The notes below the pieces were generated by a model. It saw only the letters and a list, made by a program, of their open reading frames with translations. It searched no databases and was not told where the DNA came from. Both the position numbers and the translations under genes were made by a program. From contig NZ_FOWW01000003.1 of NCBI RefSeq assembly GCF_900115565.1, positions 124,001 to 188,000 of the forward strand: a stretch of 64,000 bases of DNA, given 5' to 3'. Below are positions 53,322 through 60,476 of this stretch, in pieces. The DNA comes from Amycolatopsis arida (GTDB lineage: Bacteria > Actinomycetota > Actinomycetes > Mycobacteriales > Pseudonocardiaceae). Numbering within the stretch: the first letter of the stretch is position 1; each line of letters opens with the position of its first letter.

Positions 53322-54500
53322 ATGACGCACGCACTGATCATCGGCGGGGGCATCGCGGGACCGGTGACCGCGATGGCGCTGCGGAAGGCCGGCCTTTCCG
53401 CCACGGTGTACGAGGCGTACCCGACCGGGGCCGACGACGTCGGCGCGTTCCTGACGATCATGAGCAACGGGCTCGACGCGCTGCGCGCGGTGGACCTGCA
53501 CGAGCTCGTGCTGGAGCACTCGTTCCGGGCCCGCAGGGTGGAGTTCCTCAGCGGCAGCGGCAAGCGGCTCGGTGAGATGCCGCTGACCGGCGAGGAGTCC
53601 GGCCGAATCGGACCGAGGACGTTGAAGCGGGCCACGCTCTACCGGGTGCTGCACGACGAGCTGCGCCGGCGCGGGATCCCGATCGAGCACGGCCGGCGGC
53701 TGGTCGACGCGGGGAGCACGCCCGGCGGTGGGGTGGTGGCGACGTTCGCCGACGGCGGCACGGCCGAGGGCGACCTGCTGGTCGGCGCGGACGGTATCCA
53801 CTCGGCCACGCGGGCACTCGTCGACCCGGCGGCGCCGCGGCCCCGGTACACCGGGCTGCACTCGGTGTACGGCTACACCCGCGACACCACGCACACCGCC
53901 GAGCCGAACACCTACCGGATGATCTACGGCAAGCGGGCGTTCTTCGGCTACACCACCGACCCCGACGGGGAGACCTGGTGGTTCGCCAACACGCCGGGAC
54001 CGGAGCGCGACAGGGCGAGCACCACCGCCGCGCAGTGGCGGGAGTTCGCGGCCGGGTTGTTCACCCGCGACCGGACGCCGGCGGCGGAGATCATCCGGTC
54101 CAGCGGCGAGGACGTGATCGGCAGCAACGCCTACGACCTGCCGTCCGTGCCGGCGTGGCATCGGGACGGAATGCTCGTGGTGGGGGACGCCGCGCACGCC
54201 GCGTCGCCGAACGCCGGGCAGGGTGCGTCGATGGCCGCCGAGGACGGCGTGGTGCTGGCGCAGTGCCTGCGCGACCTGCCCGACGTGCCGAGCGCGTTCC
54301 GAGCCTACGAGCGGCTGCGCCGGGAGCGGGTGGAGCGGCTGGTGGCGGCCAGCGCCAGGATGGGCGACAACAAGATGCCGGGGCTGGTGAAGCGGTTGGT
54401 GCGGGACGCGCTGATGCCGCGGATGCTGGCCAGGGGCGGGTCGGACAGCGCCGCGTGGTTGACCCGGCACCACATCGAGTGGTCCGAGCCGGTCTCCTAG
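53322..54500 (+). CDS. FAD-dependent aromatic/polyketide monooxygenase
   Basis: 392 residues from ATG 53322, 9 bp after the membrane gene. HALIIGGGIAGPVTAMALRKAGLSATVYEA (GxGxxG at ~8-13), DLLVGADGIHSATR (DG motif), and GMLVVGDAAHAASPNAGQGASMAAEDGVVLAQCL (GD motif). This is class A flavoprotein monooxygenase, hydroxylase-like. Fourth gene of a tight run behind EspR-like and ImmA/IrrE genes, suggesting a stress-induced oxidation step. Substrate unknown. Confidence 0.9.
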   Translation: MTHALIIGGGIAGPVTAMALRKAGLSATVYEAYPTGADDVGAFLTIMSNGLDALRAVDLHELVLEHSFRARRVEFLSGSGKRLGEMPLTGEESGRIGPRTLKRATLYRVLHDELRRRGIPIEHGRRLVDAGSTPGGGVVATFADGGTAEGDLLVGADGIHSATRALVDPAAPRPRYTGLHSVYGYTRDTTHTAEPNTYRMIYGKRAFFGYTTDPDGETWWFANTPGPERDRASTTAAQWREFAAGLFTRDRTPAAEIIRSSGEDVIGSNAYDLPSVPAWHRDGMLVVGDAAHAASPNAGQGASMAAEDGVVLAQCLRDLPDVPSAFRAYERLRRERVERLVAASARMGDNKMPGLVKRLVRDALMPRMLARGGSDSAAWLTRHHIEWSEPVS

Positions 54501-54509
54501 GTCTCCTTC

Positions 54510-55208
54510 TCAGGTCTCCTTCCGCCAGACGTAGGCGGCCGAGACGGGGTGGTGACGGAACCGGGCCCACTTGGGCTTCACCGCGAGCCACGCGTCGTCG
54601 ACGACGCCCTCGCGCAGCTCGGCCAGCCGCCAGCCGGCCGCGAGCGCGGCGGTGACGTGGTCACTGACCAGGTGGACGTGGGTGGCGATCGCGATCGGCT
54701 CGCCGGCGGCGTTGGTGTAGTGGGTGGGCATGCCGGCGACCATGATGAACTGCGGGTGGAACGCGACCAGGGCGAGGACCGCCTTGGGCGCGGCGATTCG
54801 CCATGCCTCGCGGTAGAGCGGGCGCAGGTCGGGGAGGTGCTCGTCGATCAGCGAGGCGACCAGCAGGTCGTAGCGGCTGGCGGGCAGGCCGGTGGCGGTG
54901 ACGTCGGCCTCGACGAGGCGGTCGTGCGCGCCACGGCCACGGGCGGCGGCGAGCATCTCCGGGGTGAGGTCGACGCCGTCGATGGCGGGCACGCCCTTGC
55001 CCCGCAGCCAGGCGCCGGTGCGACCGGTGCCGCAGCCGAGGTCCACGGCGTGGGTGGCGTCGGCCCAGGCCGGCTCGGCGAGCCGCTCGAGGAGCGCGAT
55101 GTCCATCGTGTCCTCGACGGTCCGCTCGTAGGTGGCGACCCACTCGCCGTAACCGGTGCGGACGTCGACGGTCGGGTAGCCGCGGGCGTCGAAGTGATCG
55201 AACTGCAC
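54510..55208 (-). CDS. Class I SAM-dependent methyltransferase
   Basis: 232 residues from GTG 55208 (MQFDHFDARGYPTVDVRTGYGEWVATYE). AVDLGCGTGRTGAWLRGKGV (~47-66) is motif I, VDLTPEMLAAARGRGAHDRLVEADVT motif II/III. Belongs to UbiE/Methyltransf_25-like proteins. The frame upstream to 55487 passes through the small Cys-rich gene region in another phase and is rejected. Convergent with the monooxygenase with 9 bp between stops. Substrate unknown. Confidence 0.88.
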   Translation of the reverse strand: MQFDHFDARGYPTVDVRTGYGEWVATYERTVEDTMDIALLERLAEPAWADATHAVDLGCGTGRTGAWLRGKGVPAIDGVDLTPEMLAAARGRGAHDRLVEADVTATGLPASRYDLLVASLIDEHLPDLRPLYREAWRIAAPKAVLALVAFHPQFIMVAGMPTHYTNAAGEPIAIATHVHLVSDHVTAALAAGWRLAELREGVVDDAWLAVKPKWARFRHHPVSAAYVWRKET

Positions 55209-55327
55209 CCGGCCAGTATGGGAACGCCGACGGGGACGGCCAACCGGTTTACCCGCCCGGCCCCCTCCGGCCGGCGGTGGGCTGGGTCCGCGACCAGGTG
55301 TGGTCGCCGGCCGGGGAGGAGTGGGCG

Positions 55328-55396
55328 TTACTTGCAACCTCCGCAGCAGCCGCACCCGGGGCCACTGCAGGACGCGCAACAACCGCAACCGGCCAT
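55328..55396 (-). CDS. Cysteine-rich microprotein, metallothionein-like (22 aa)
   Basis: Read on the minus strand: Met-Ala, then GCGCCASC, SGP, GCGCCGGC, Lys and TAA (stop at 55330-55328). Eight cysteines in 22 residues, as two near-identical GCGCCxxC units. Start chosen at ATG 55396 with GGTGG 5 bases upstream and AAGGAG 12 upstream; ATGs at 55408 and 55417 give 26- and 29-residue versions. Too short for most annotators. The spacing resembles small metallothioneins that bind Cu(I), Zn or Cd; a modified-peptide (RiPP) precursor is the main alternative, with the methyltransferase 120 bp downstream on the same strand. Metal binding is inference. Confidence 0.6.
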   Translation of the reverse strand: MAGCGCCASCSGPGCGCCGGCK

Positions 55397-55501
55397 CGGA
55401 ACCACCATCTCCTTCATTCGCGGGCATACCGCCTTCCCACGGTAGGTACGGCATTCGGTGCCGCACACCGCTTCCCGAGTGACACATGTCGAATTCACTA
55501 C

Positions 55502-55675
55502 ATGACTGTCTGTGATCGGCGGGCTCGTCCTGTTCGAGGTTCAGCCGAGGGAACGCCAGGACGAAACGCCGAGAAGCTGGTCGACGCCGGCATCCTGACC
55601 GAGGTGGAAACGCTTGGCCGCACTCGTCGGTTCGTCGCGGTGGAGATCGTCCGAACGCTCAGCAGCGAGTCGTGA
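55502..55675 (+). pseudogene. Remnant of a Fic-family protein C-terminus
   Basis: 57-residue frame whose second half GRNAEKLVDAGILTEVETLGRTRRFVAVEIVRTL matches the winged-helix tail of Fic/DOC proteins (the usual sequence is a lone AAxxLVxAGILxEVTGRxRNRxFVAxEIL tail). The catalytic HPFxxGNGR domain is absent and the frame upstream has no resemblance. A decayed gene fragment, not a functional protein. Confidence 0.6.
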
Positions 55676-55735
55676 ACCACGACAGAGCCGCGAGGGGAAG
55701 GCCAACCGAGCCCGACGACCGGCCAAGGCACGAGA

Positions 55736-55764
55736 AAGGCCCGAGCCGTGTCGACTCGGGCCTT
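55736..55764 (-). terminator. Terminator of the tRNA-Glu-Asp-Phe transcript
   Basis: Perfect 10-bp stem AAGGCCCGAG (55736-55745)/CTCGGGCCTT (55755-55764), 9-base loop, then TTTC in the minus direction, 21 bp past tRNA-Phe. Confidence 0.85.
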
Positions 55765-55784
55765 CTACGGAAGCTCTGAGAGAG

Positions 55785-55858
55785 TGGCCAGGGCCGGGGT
55801 CGAACCGGCGACCTTCCGCTTTTCAGGCGGACGCTCGTACCAACTGAGCTACCTGGCC
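55785..55858 (-). tRNA. tRNA-Phe (GAA anticodon)
   Basis: 74 nt: acceptor GGCCAGG/CCTGGCC with discriminator A, D loop AGTTGGT, anticodon loop CTGAAAA (GAA), T arm CCGGTTCGA. CCA not encoded. Last of three tRNAs on the minus strand. Confidence 0.97.
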
Positions 55859-55886
55859 GGAAACGCCGGCAAGGAGCCGAACGCTC

Positions 55887-55963
55887 TGGCGACCCTGACG
55901 GGACTCGAACCCGCGACCTTCGCCGTGACAGGGCGACGCGCTAACCAACTGCGCCACAGGGCC
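55887..55963 (-). tRNA. tRNA-Asp (GTC anticodon)
   Basis: 77 nt including an encoded CCA (55889-55887). Acceptor GGCCCTG/CAGGGTC, D loop AGTTGGTTAG, anticodon loop CTGTCAC (GTC), T arm GGGTTCGAGTCC. Middle of the cluster. Confidence 0.97.
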
Positions 55964-55977
55964 TTGCTTGTACCGCG

Positions 55978-56050
55978 CACTCCCAACGGGATTCGAACCC
56001 GCGTTGCCGCCTTGAAAGGGCGGAGTCCTAGGCCGCTAGACGATGGGAGC
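55978..56050 (-). tRNA. tRNA-Glu (TTC anticodon)
   Basis: 73 nt: acceptor GCTCCCA/TGGGAGT (first pair G-U), D arm GTCTAGCGGCCTAGGAC, anticodon loop CTTTCAA (TTC), T arm GGGTTCGAATCC. CCA not encoded. First of the Glu-Asp-Phe cluster, a typical actinobacterial order. Confidence 0.95.
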
Positions 56051-56193
56051 CCAGTCGGATCGGCATGCCGGTCGACCGCGCCCTCCAGGTCCCCCTGGGA
56101 GCGAACACAAGCATAGGGCACGCCCCGCGGGCACTTCAAAACGGGTACCCCTCACCTGTTTGGATCCCCTCCCACCAGGGCAGACACCTCGAC

Positions 56194-57102
56194 ATGTTCG
56201 ACGGCTTCACTCTCACCCACATCAACGTCGGCGAGGTGACCCTGCGGGTCCGCCACGGCGGGCACGGCCCCGCCGTCCTGCTGCTGCACGGCCACCCGCG
56301 CACGCACACCACCTGGCACCGGGTCGCGCCGCTGCTCGCCCGCGACCACACCGTCGTCTGCCCCGACCTGCGCGGCTACGGCAAGTCGACCAAGCCGCCC
56401 ACCACGTCCGACCACGCGCCGTACGGCAAGCGCGCCATGGCCGGCGACTGCCTTGCCCTCATGCGTGCCCTCGGCCACGACCGGTTCGCCGTCGCCGGTC
56501 ACGACCGCGGCAGCTACGTGGCCTTCCGGCTCGCCATGGACCACCCCGACGCCGTCCGCGCGCTCGCCGTGCTGGACAGCGTGCCGATCGGCGAGGCCCT
56601 CGCCCACTGCGACGCCCGCTTCGCCCGGGCCTGGTACCACTGGTTCTTCTTCGCCCAACCCGACCGGCCCGAGCGGGTCATCAACGCCGACCCGGACGCC
56701 TGGTACGACGTCGCCACCAAGAACAGCCCGGAACGGCTCGGTGCCGAGAACTTCGCCGACTTCCACCGCGCCATCCACGACCCCGCGACCGTGCGCGCGA
56801 TGCTCGAGGACTACCGCGCCGGCCTCGGAGTCGACCGCGCCCACGACGACGCCGACAAGGCCACCGGCCGCCGCCTCCACTGCCCCCTGCTCGCCCTGTG
56901 GTCACTGCGCGACGACCTCGGCGACCTGTACGACGACATCGGCGCCATCTGGCGCGAGTGGGCCGACGACGTCCGCACCGGGACCATCGACAGCGGGCAC
57001 CACATGGCCGAGGAGGCTCCCGACGAGCTGGCCGCCGCGCTCCGCGCCTTCCTCCGGACCACCAAAGAGGACACGTTCACCGAGCGAGAACCCAGCTGGT
57101 AA
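56194..57102 (+). CDS. Haloacetate-dehalogenase-like alpha/beta hydrolase
   Basis: 302 residues from ATG 56194 (TTCGACGGCTTC); the ATG at 56065 sits in the tRNA-side spacer. HGHPRTHTTWHRVAPLLA, oxyanion and nucleophile elbow VAGHDRGSYVAFRLA (Asp nucleophile), HWFFFAQPDRPERVI with the halide-binding His-Trp, and catalytic His in DSGHHMAEEAPDEL. Length and the HW motif match fluoroacetate dehalogenases, but the family's second carboxylate-binding Arg (DRGxR) is Tyr here (DRGSY), so the substrate may differ. Single gene ahead of a hairpin terminator. Confidence 0.85.
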   Translation: MFDGFTLTHINVGEVTLRVRHGGHGPAVLLLHGHPRTHTTWHRVAPLLARDHTVVCPDLRGYGKSTKPPTTSDHAPYGKRAMAGDCLALMRALGHDRFAVAGHDRGSYVAFRLAMDHPDAVRALAVLDSVPIGEALAHCDARFARAWYHWFFFAQPDRPERVINADPDAWYDVATKNSPERLGAENFADFHRAIHDPATVRAMLEDYRAGLGVDRAHDDADKATGRRLHCPLLALWSLRDDLGDLYDDIGAIWREWADDVRTGTIDSGHHMAEEAPDELAAALRAFLRTTKEDTFTEREPSW

Positions 57103-57143
57103 TCGATTGTCTGCCAGCAGAATGGCAAGCTACCTTTTCCCGT

Positions 57144-57183
57144 ACTGCCCAGGTGCACAACCAGGGGTGCGCACCTGGGCAGT
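57144..57183 (+). terminator. Terminator after the hydrolase gene
   Basis: Perfect 13-bp stem ACTGCCCAGGTGC/GCACCTGGGCAGT (57144-57156, 57171-57183) with 14-base loop, 42 bp after the stop. Confidence 0.7.
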
Positions 57184-57339
57184 GCCCTGCACGGGAACCG
57201 CCCGCGTGCGCCAGCCCCGAGACCTCCCGACGGTCCCGCCCGATGCCACCGAGACCCGCTGGTGGCATTGAGCGCTCCCCGACCGCGCGGGCTCCACCCT
57301 TCTCGCGCAGCGGTGCCCGAGGGGCTTCGGCGGCGGACG

Positions 57340-57588
57340 TCAGCGCTGCACCGGGCAGTCGCCGTCCTCGTCCGGCACCAGGCCCAGCATGTCCAGCAGC
57401 GTCGAGCAGTCCTCGACACCCGTGGCGCCCCGCGCCACCGCCAACCGAGCCCGACGCACCTGGTCGTCCGAGATCCGTGAGGCGTCCGCGGCACCCGACC
57501 GCTGCGCCGGCACCCCGCCCGCGTACCCGCCGGGCCCCTCGGCCTCGTACCGCAGGAGGAACTGTCGAACTTCGAGAGAACCGCTCAT
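57340..57588 (-). CDS. Small hypothetical protein (82 aa)
   Basis: 82 residues from ATG 57588 with GGAGGAG 7 bases upstream, a strong ribosome site that supports reality. SGSLEVRQFLLRYEAEGPGGYAGG..., then a C-terminal half (RISDDQVRRARLAVARGATGVEDCSTLLDMLGLVPDEDGDC) with two Cys and helical character. No known family, no membrane segment. Not operonic. Confidence 0.6.
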   Translation of the reverse strand: MSGSLEVRQFLLRYEAEGPGGYAGGVPAQRSGAADASRISDDQVRRARLAVARGATGVEDCSTLLDMLGLVPDEDGDCPVQR

Positions 57589-57823
57589 GACTCCTCCACA
57601 CGGCTTCCGGGGATCACGTTGGCCGCGAGGCTAGCGAGCGGGCCGAGCCACCCACAGCCCCCCGCAGAGTGAACCTCCCAATACTCAACGTGCACTCGTG
57701 CCGCCATCCGGGCGTGGACGCCCCACCGGGGGCACGAACGCCGGATTAACCTCCGGCAACGATGAGATGACAGCTCACGAGGTTTTTTCCGGCCGCCCAC
57801 TCGCTTAATCCGCCCGTCTCGTG

Positions 57824-57909
57824 TAACAATCAACGTGCTGACACACCCCCGGTCAGCGCCTGTGGAGATCCCCTCCGGCCCCCGCGTTCCTCCCCCTGGC
57901 GCGGGGGCC
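57824..57909 (+). ncRNA. Possible short RNA ending at a terminator-like hairpin
   Basis: TAACAAT (57824-57830) looks like a -10 (start ~57837) and a perfect 10-bp stem GGCCCCCGCG/CGCGGGGGCC (57877-57886, 57900-57909) follows after ~40 nt, then CTCTCC. The stretch has no convincing reading frame. No -35 is apparent. Weak call, for expression testing. Confidence 0.3.
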
Positions 57910-57924
57910 TCTCCATTGGTGCTC

Positions 57925-59064
57925 GACGCCTTTGGCGTCTTCGCACCCTCGTGTCTCGATGTGGGGGGCCGAGCCCCCCACACCCCCCACGGTGCGAGCT
58001 CCTCGCCTTGGGCGAGCGCTGGTGACGTTGGTCGTGAACCAGCGATGTGCTTGGTCGCTTCGCTCGCTGCGCTCGCTCGCTGGTTCCGCCCGTGGGGGTG
58101 GTGGGCGGGCCGGCTGCGTTGGCTGCGGGGTGTGCGGGGGTTGGCTTTGGGACTTCTCGGGCGCTTCGCTCGCTGCGCTCGCTTGCTGGGGCCACGCGTG
58201 GGGTTGGGGGGGCTCGCTGGGCTCGCTGGGTGGGTTGGCTGCGGGGTGTGGGTGCTTGGGCTTGGTGTCTTCTTGGTCGCTTCGCTCGCTGCGCTCGCTC
58301 GCTGGTGGTGCGCGGCGGGAGCGGTGGGCGGCTGGGTGTGAGTCCTACGTTCGGGTCGGCCAGATCTTCGTTCGGGAGCGCGAGGTTCGTGTTCGGGTTG
58401 GCGAGTTCGTTCGGGTCGGGAAGGGCCGCGCTCGCCAGCGTGGGCGCTGGCTGCGGGGCCGAGGTGGGCATGGGTGCGGATGTGGTGCGCAAGGTCGCCT
58501 TCGGCTCGCTCAGGGGTGGCTGCAGCCGTTTACGCGCCAGGTCGGGACACGCCCAATCGGGCGCGGGGCACCATCGCACCCGGGTCGGGGCACGCCCCAC
58601 CCCACGGGTTGCAAGCTCCAGCCATTCCCCCTCCCCACCCCGATCCGAAGCCGCCTTGCGGTCGGGGGTGGCGTGTCAAGGCACTCTTTCCCGCCTTGAC
58701 ACGACGCCCCCGACCGTCAACCCAATCGGGCTTCGGGGTGGGGACCCACCTGGGACGTGGGGGACCACACACCTGGGACGGGGTGGGACCGCACACCCGA
58801 CAGCGCGGGCAACCTGGCGCGGGCCGAGGCAGCGACGGGCTTTCGGGTGGGACCAGTGGCCGGCTCCGGGGCACTGCGGTGGCGGACTCCCGGATGCGGC
58901 CCGCGTACCCAGCTCGCGGCACTGCGACGGCAAACTCCCGGACGGGGTTCGCGTGCCCGGCTCGCGGCGCTGGGCGGCGGACTCCCGGACCGGGCGCGCG
59001 TGCCCCGAAGCCCCGCCGCCCACGTGTTGCCTCCGAGCGCGGCGACACGTGGCGCCCCGAGCCC
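57925..59064. repeat. Gene-free, repeat-packed region
   Basis: No gene believed between 57589 and 59329. Contents: hairpin GACGCC-TTT-GGCGTC (57925-57939); three copies of GCTTCGCTCGCTGCGCTCGC-like sequence at 58053-58083, 58159-58190 and 58275-58305; a ~110-bp imperfect palindrome at 58633-58743; and GGACTCCCGGA/CTCGCGGC words repeated at ~60-bp intervals over 58860-59000. Open frames are Arg/Gly/Cys-poor, low complexity. Confidence 0.55.
58633..58743. repeat. 110-bp imperfect palindrome
   Basis: Inner arms 58659-58682 and 58693-58716 match at 22 of 24 positions (CGGTCGGGGG..CGTGTCAAGGC) around a 10-base loop; outer arms 58633-58643 and 58733-58743 (CCCCACCCCGA/TCGGGGTGGGG) match exactly. 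A MITE-like or transcription-blocking cruciform; no coding frame inside. Confidence 0.65.
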
Positions 59065-59165
59065 GGGAAGTTGTCCCCATCCACCGGTAGTGATCCACAG
59101 ATTTCGCGCAGCCCGTCCCAACACCCCCACCGGCGATACGCTGGATCAGCCGCGGGCCCCAGGGG
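59065..59165 (-). repeat. Intergenic element copy D with two DnaA-box-like sites
   Basis: On the minus strand: CCAGCGTATCGCCGG block (59145-59131), GCGAAATCTGTGGATCA (about 59107-59091; box TGATCCACA at 59091-59099) and TGGGGACAA (59079-59071; TTGTCCCCA, one mismatch). Boxes 20 bp apart as in copy A. Same layout, opposite orientation to A and B. Confidence 0.65.
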
Positions 59166-59329
59166 TGGGCGGGCCGTGAGCCGGGACGGGTTCGTCACTG
59201 TCCGCGAAGTCGTGGTGTGCTCAGGGGAGTTGGTTGCCCTCCGGGTGGAGTAATGGAGGCACCGGGATCGCGACACGCCGTGTGGGTCGGGTCACATGCG
59301 CTGGCTCGTCGAAACCGAACCGTTATCGT

Positions 59330-59767
59330 ATGCCTGTGCCTCTTCCCTCCCTGAGTCGACGCAGCAGCCGGTCCTCCGCCAAGAGCGCGGGCCAGGGCCG
59401 CCACCGCGACGCCAAGGACATCGAGCCCACGGTCGACGACCACGAGCTCACCAGCTACCTCGCCGCGCTCGCCCCCGACTCCGACCCGGAGAGCACCGGC
59501 AGCGGCCGCCGCTTCGGCGACGCGCAGGTCTACCAGCTCCGGCTCAACCTCATCGCCAGCGAGCAGCTCAAGGAGATCGCCCGCGAGCGCGACACCTCCC
59601 CGCAGGCGCTCGCCCAGGAATGGATCCTCGAGCGCCTCTCCTGGGAGGCCCAGGCATCCGCCCAGCAGCGGCACACCGCGCGGCGTCGGCAGCGCGACGA
59701 CGAGCCGCGCACCGAGGAGCACTTCTTCGACCAGCGCTGGCCCCAGCCGGTTGGCAACGGGCACTGA
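59330..59767 (+). CDS. Small RHH-like DNA-binding protein
   Basis: 145 residues from ATG 59330 (PVPLPSLSRRSSRSSAKSAG); the frame to 59234 is not supported. After a Ser/Arg-rich disordered head comes DAQVYQLRLNLIASEQLKEIARERDTSPQALAQEWILERL (~75-115), a strand-helix-helix as in CopG-like proteins, then a charged tail. May be a transcriptional regulator or orphan antitoxin; no toxin gene is adjacent. AT-rich short promoter patch before it. Confidence 0.65.
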   Translation: MPVPLPSLSRRSSRSSAKSAGQGRHRDAKDIEPTVDDHELTSYLAALAPDSDPESTGSGRRFGDAQVYQLRLNLIASEQLKEIARERDTSPQALAQEWILERLSWEAQASAQQRHTARRRQRDDEPRTEEHFFDQRWPQPVGNGH

Positions 59768-59889
59768 CCGTCCGCGCACCGACCCTCGCACCGCCGGCCC
59801 GCCACACCCACCCGGCCCCGAGACCGACGCGCGTGGGGCGCCGAACGACAACCCGGCCGCCGGTACCAGCGGGGCACCAGAACGCCGAA

Positions 59890-59917
59890 AGGCCCCCGGT
59901 GCGGGCACCGGGGGCCT
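59890..59917 (-). terminator. Terminator of the cold-shock gene
   Basis: Perfect 13-bp stem (59890-59902, 59905-59917) with a 2-base loop, followed by TTTC in the minus direction, 22 bp after the csp stop. Confidence 0.85.
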
Positions 59918-59938
59918 GACGTCAGCAGTCGGTAGCGG

Positions 59939-60142
59939 CTACAGCGCGCGAACCTTCTGCGCCTGCGGGCCCTTCTGGCCCTGGCCGACCTCGAACTCGA
60001 CGCGCTGGTTCTCCTCGAGGGTGCGGAAGCCGCGGCCCTCGATCTCGGAGTAGTGCACGAACACGTCGCCCTCGCCACCGTCCTGGGCGATGAAGCCGAA
60101 GCCCTTCTCGGCGTTGAACCACTTCACAGTGCCTTGCGCCAC
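59939..60142 (-). CDS. Cold-shock protein (CspA-type)
   Basis: 67 residues from GTG 60142, with GAGGAG 8 bases upstream. [18 protein letters not shown], then [11 protein letters not shown] and [20 protein letters not shown] are RNP-1/RNP-2 of the cold-shock domain. RNA chaperone. Bounded by a perfect terminator. The 165-nt leader on its 5' side fits csp mRNAs, whose long leaders are temperature-responsive; a promoter is not clear. Confidence 0.97.
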   Translation of the reverse strand: MAQGTVKWFNAEKGFGFIAQDGGEGDVFVHYSEIEGRGFRTLEENQRVEFEVGQGQKGPQAQKVRAL

Positions 60143-60343
60143 CGTCTTTACTCCTCGTTACAGATCCGCATGGCCGCCGCCGAAGCGCCGGCCGGGCCGT
60201 CCCGGGCGGTTCCAACGAGTCGAGCAAAGAGCACGCTTTCGGCTCCGGCCCGCGTCAGAAGTTCCGCGAGTGTGAAGCCACGAACACGCAAAACGACGGC
60301 CTGACGGCAGCCTACCGGGAAACCCCCGAATCTGACCCCTCCA

Positions 60344-60398
60344 TCCAACCGGTTGGACCAACGAGAAGAAGCCGCCCACTCAGTGTGACCTGAGTCAC
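60344..60398. promoter_or_regulatory. Nested palindromes between csp and the L,D-transpeptidase
   Basis: TCCAACCGGTTGGA (60344-60357) is a perfect 14-bp palindrome; ACTCAG/CTGAGT (60378-60383, 60390-60395) and GTGAC/GTCAC (60385-60389, 60394-60398) overlap it 20 bp on. Likely operators for the 60477 gene. Confidence 0.5.
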
Positions 60399-60476
60399 CC
60401 GCACGGTGGCCAACGCCGTCACCCGGTCGGGCGTCAACTGGACGGAACTGGGGAGAAGAGGCATTCGGGGTTCACC

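Noticed and set aside
33401-54500. A biosynthetic gene cluster built on P450, HpaB, SARP, FAD monooxygenase and exporters
   Set aside because: No core synthase (PKS, NRPS, terpene or RiPP enzyme) and the genes are spread with unrelated housekeeping neighbours and separate terminators.
54510-55487. Long form of the methyltransferase reaching 55487
   Set aside because: Its extra N-terminus is read from the Cys-rich microprotein region in another frame and the GTG at 55208 gives the expected start.
57835-59253. Several long plus-strand frames in the repeat desert
   Set aside because: Built from repeat words and G-rich low complexity, no Shine-Dalgarno, no recognisable domain; frames change with every repeat.
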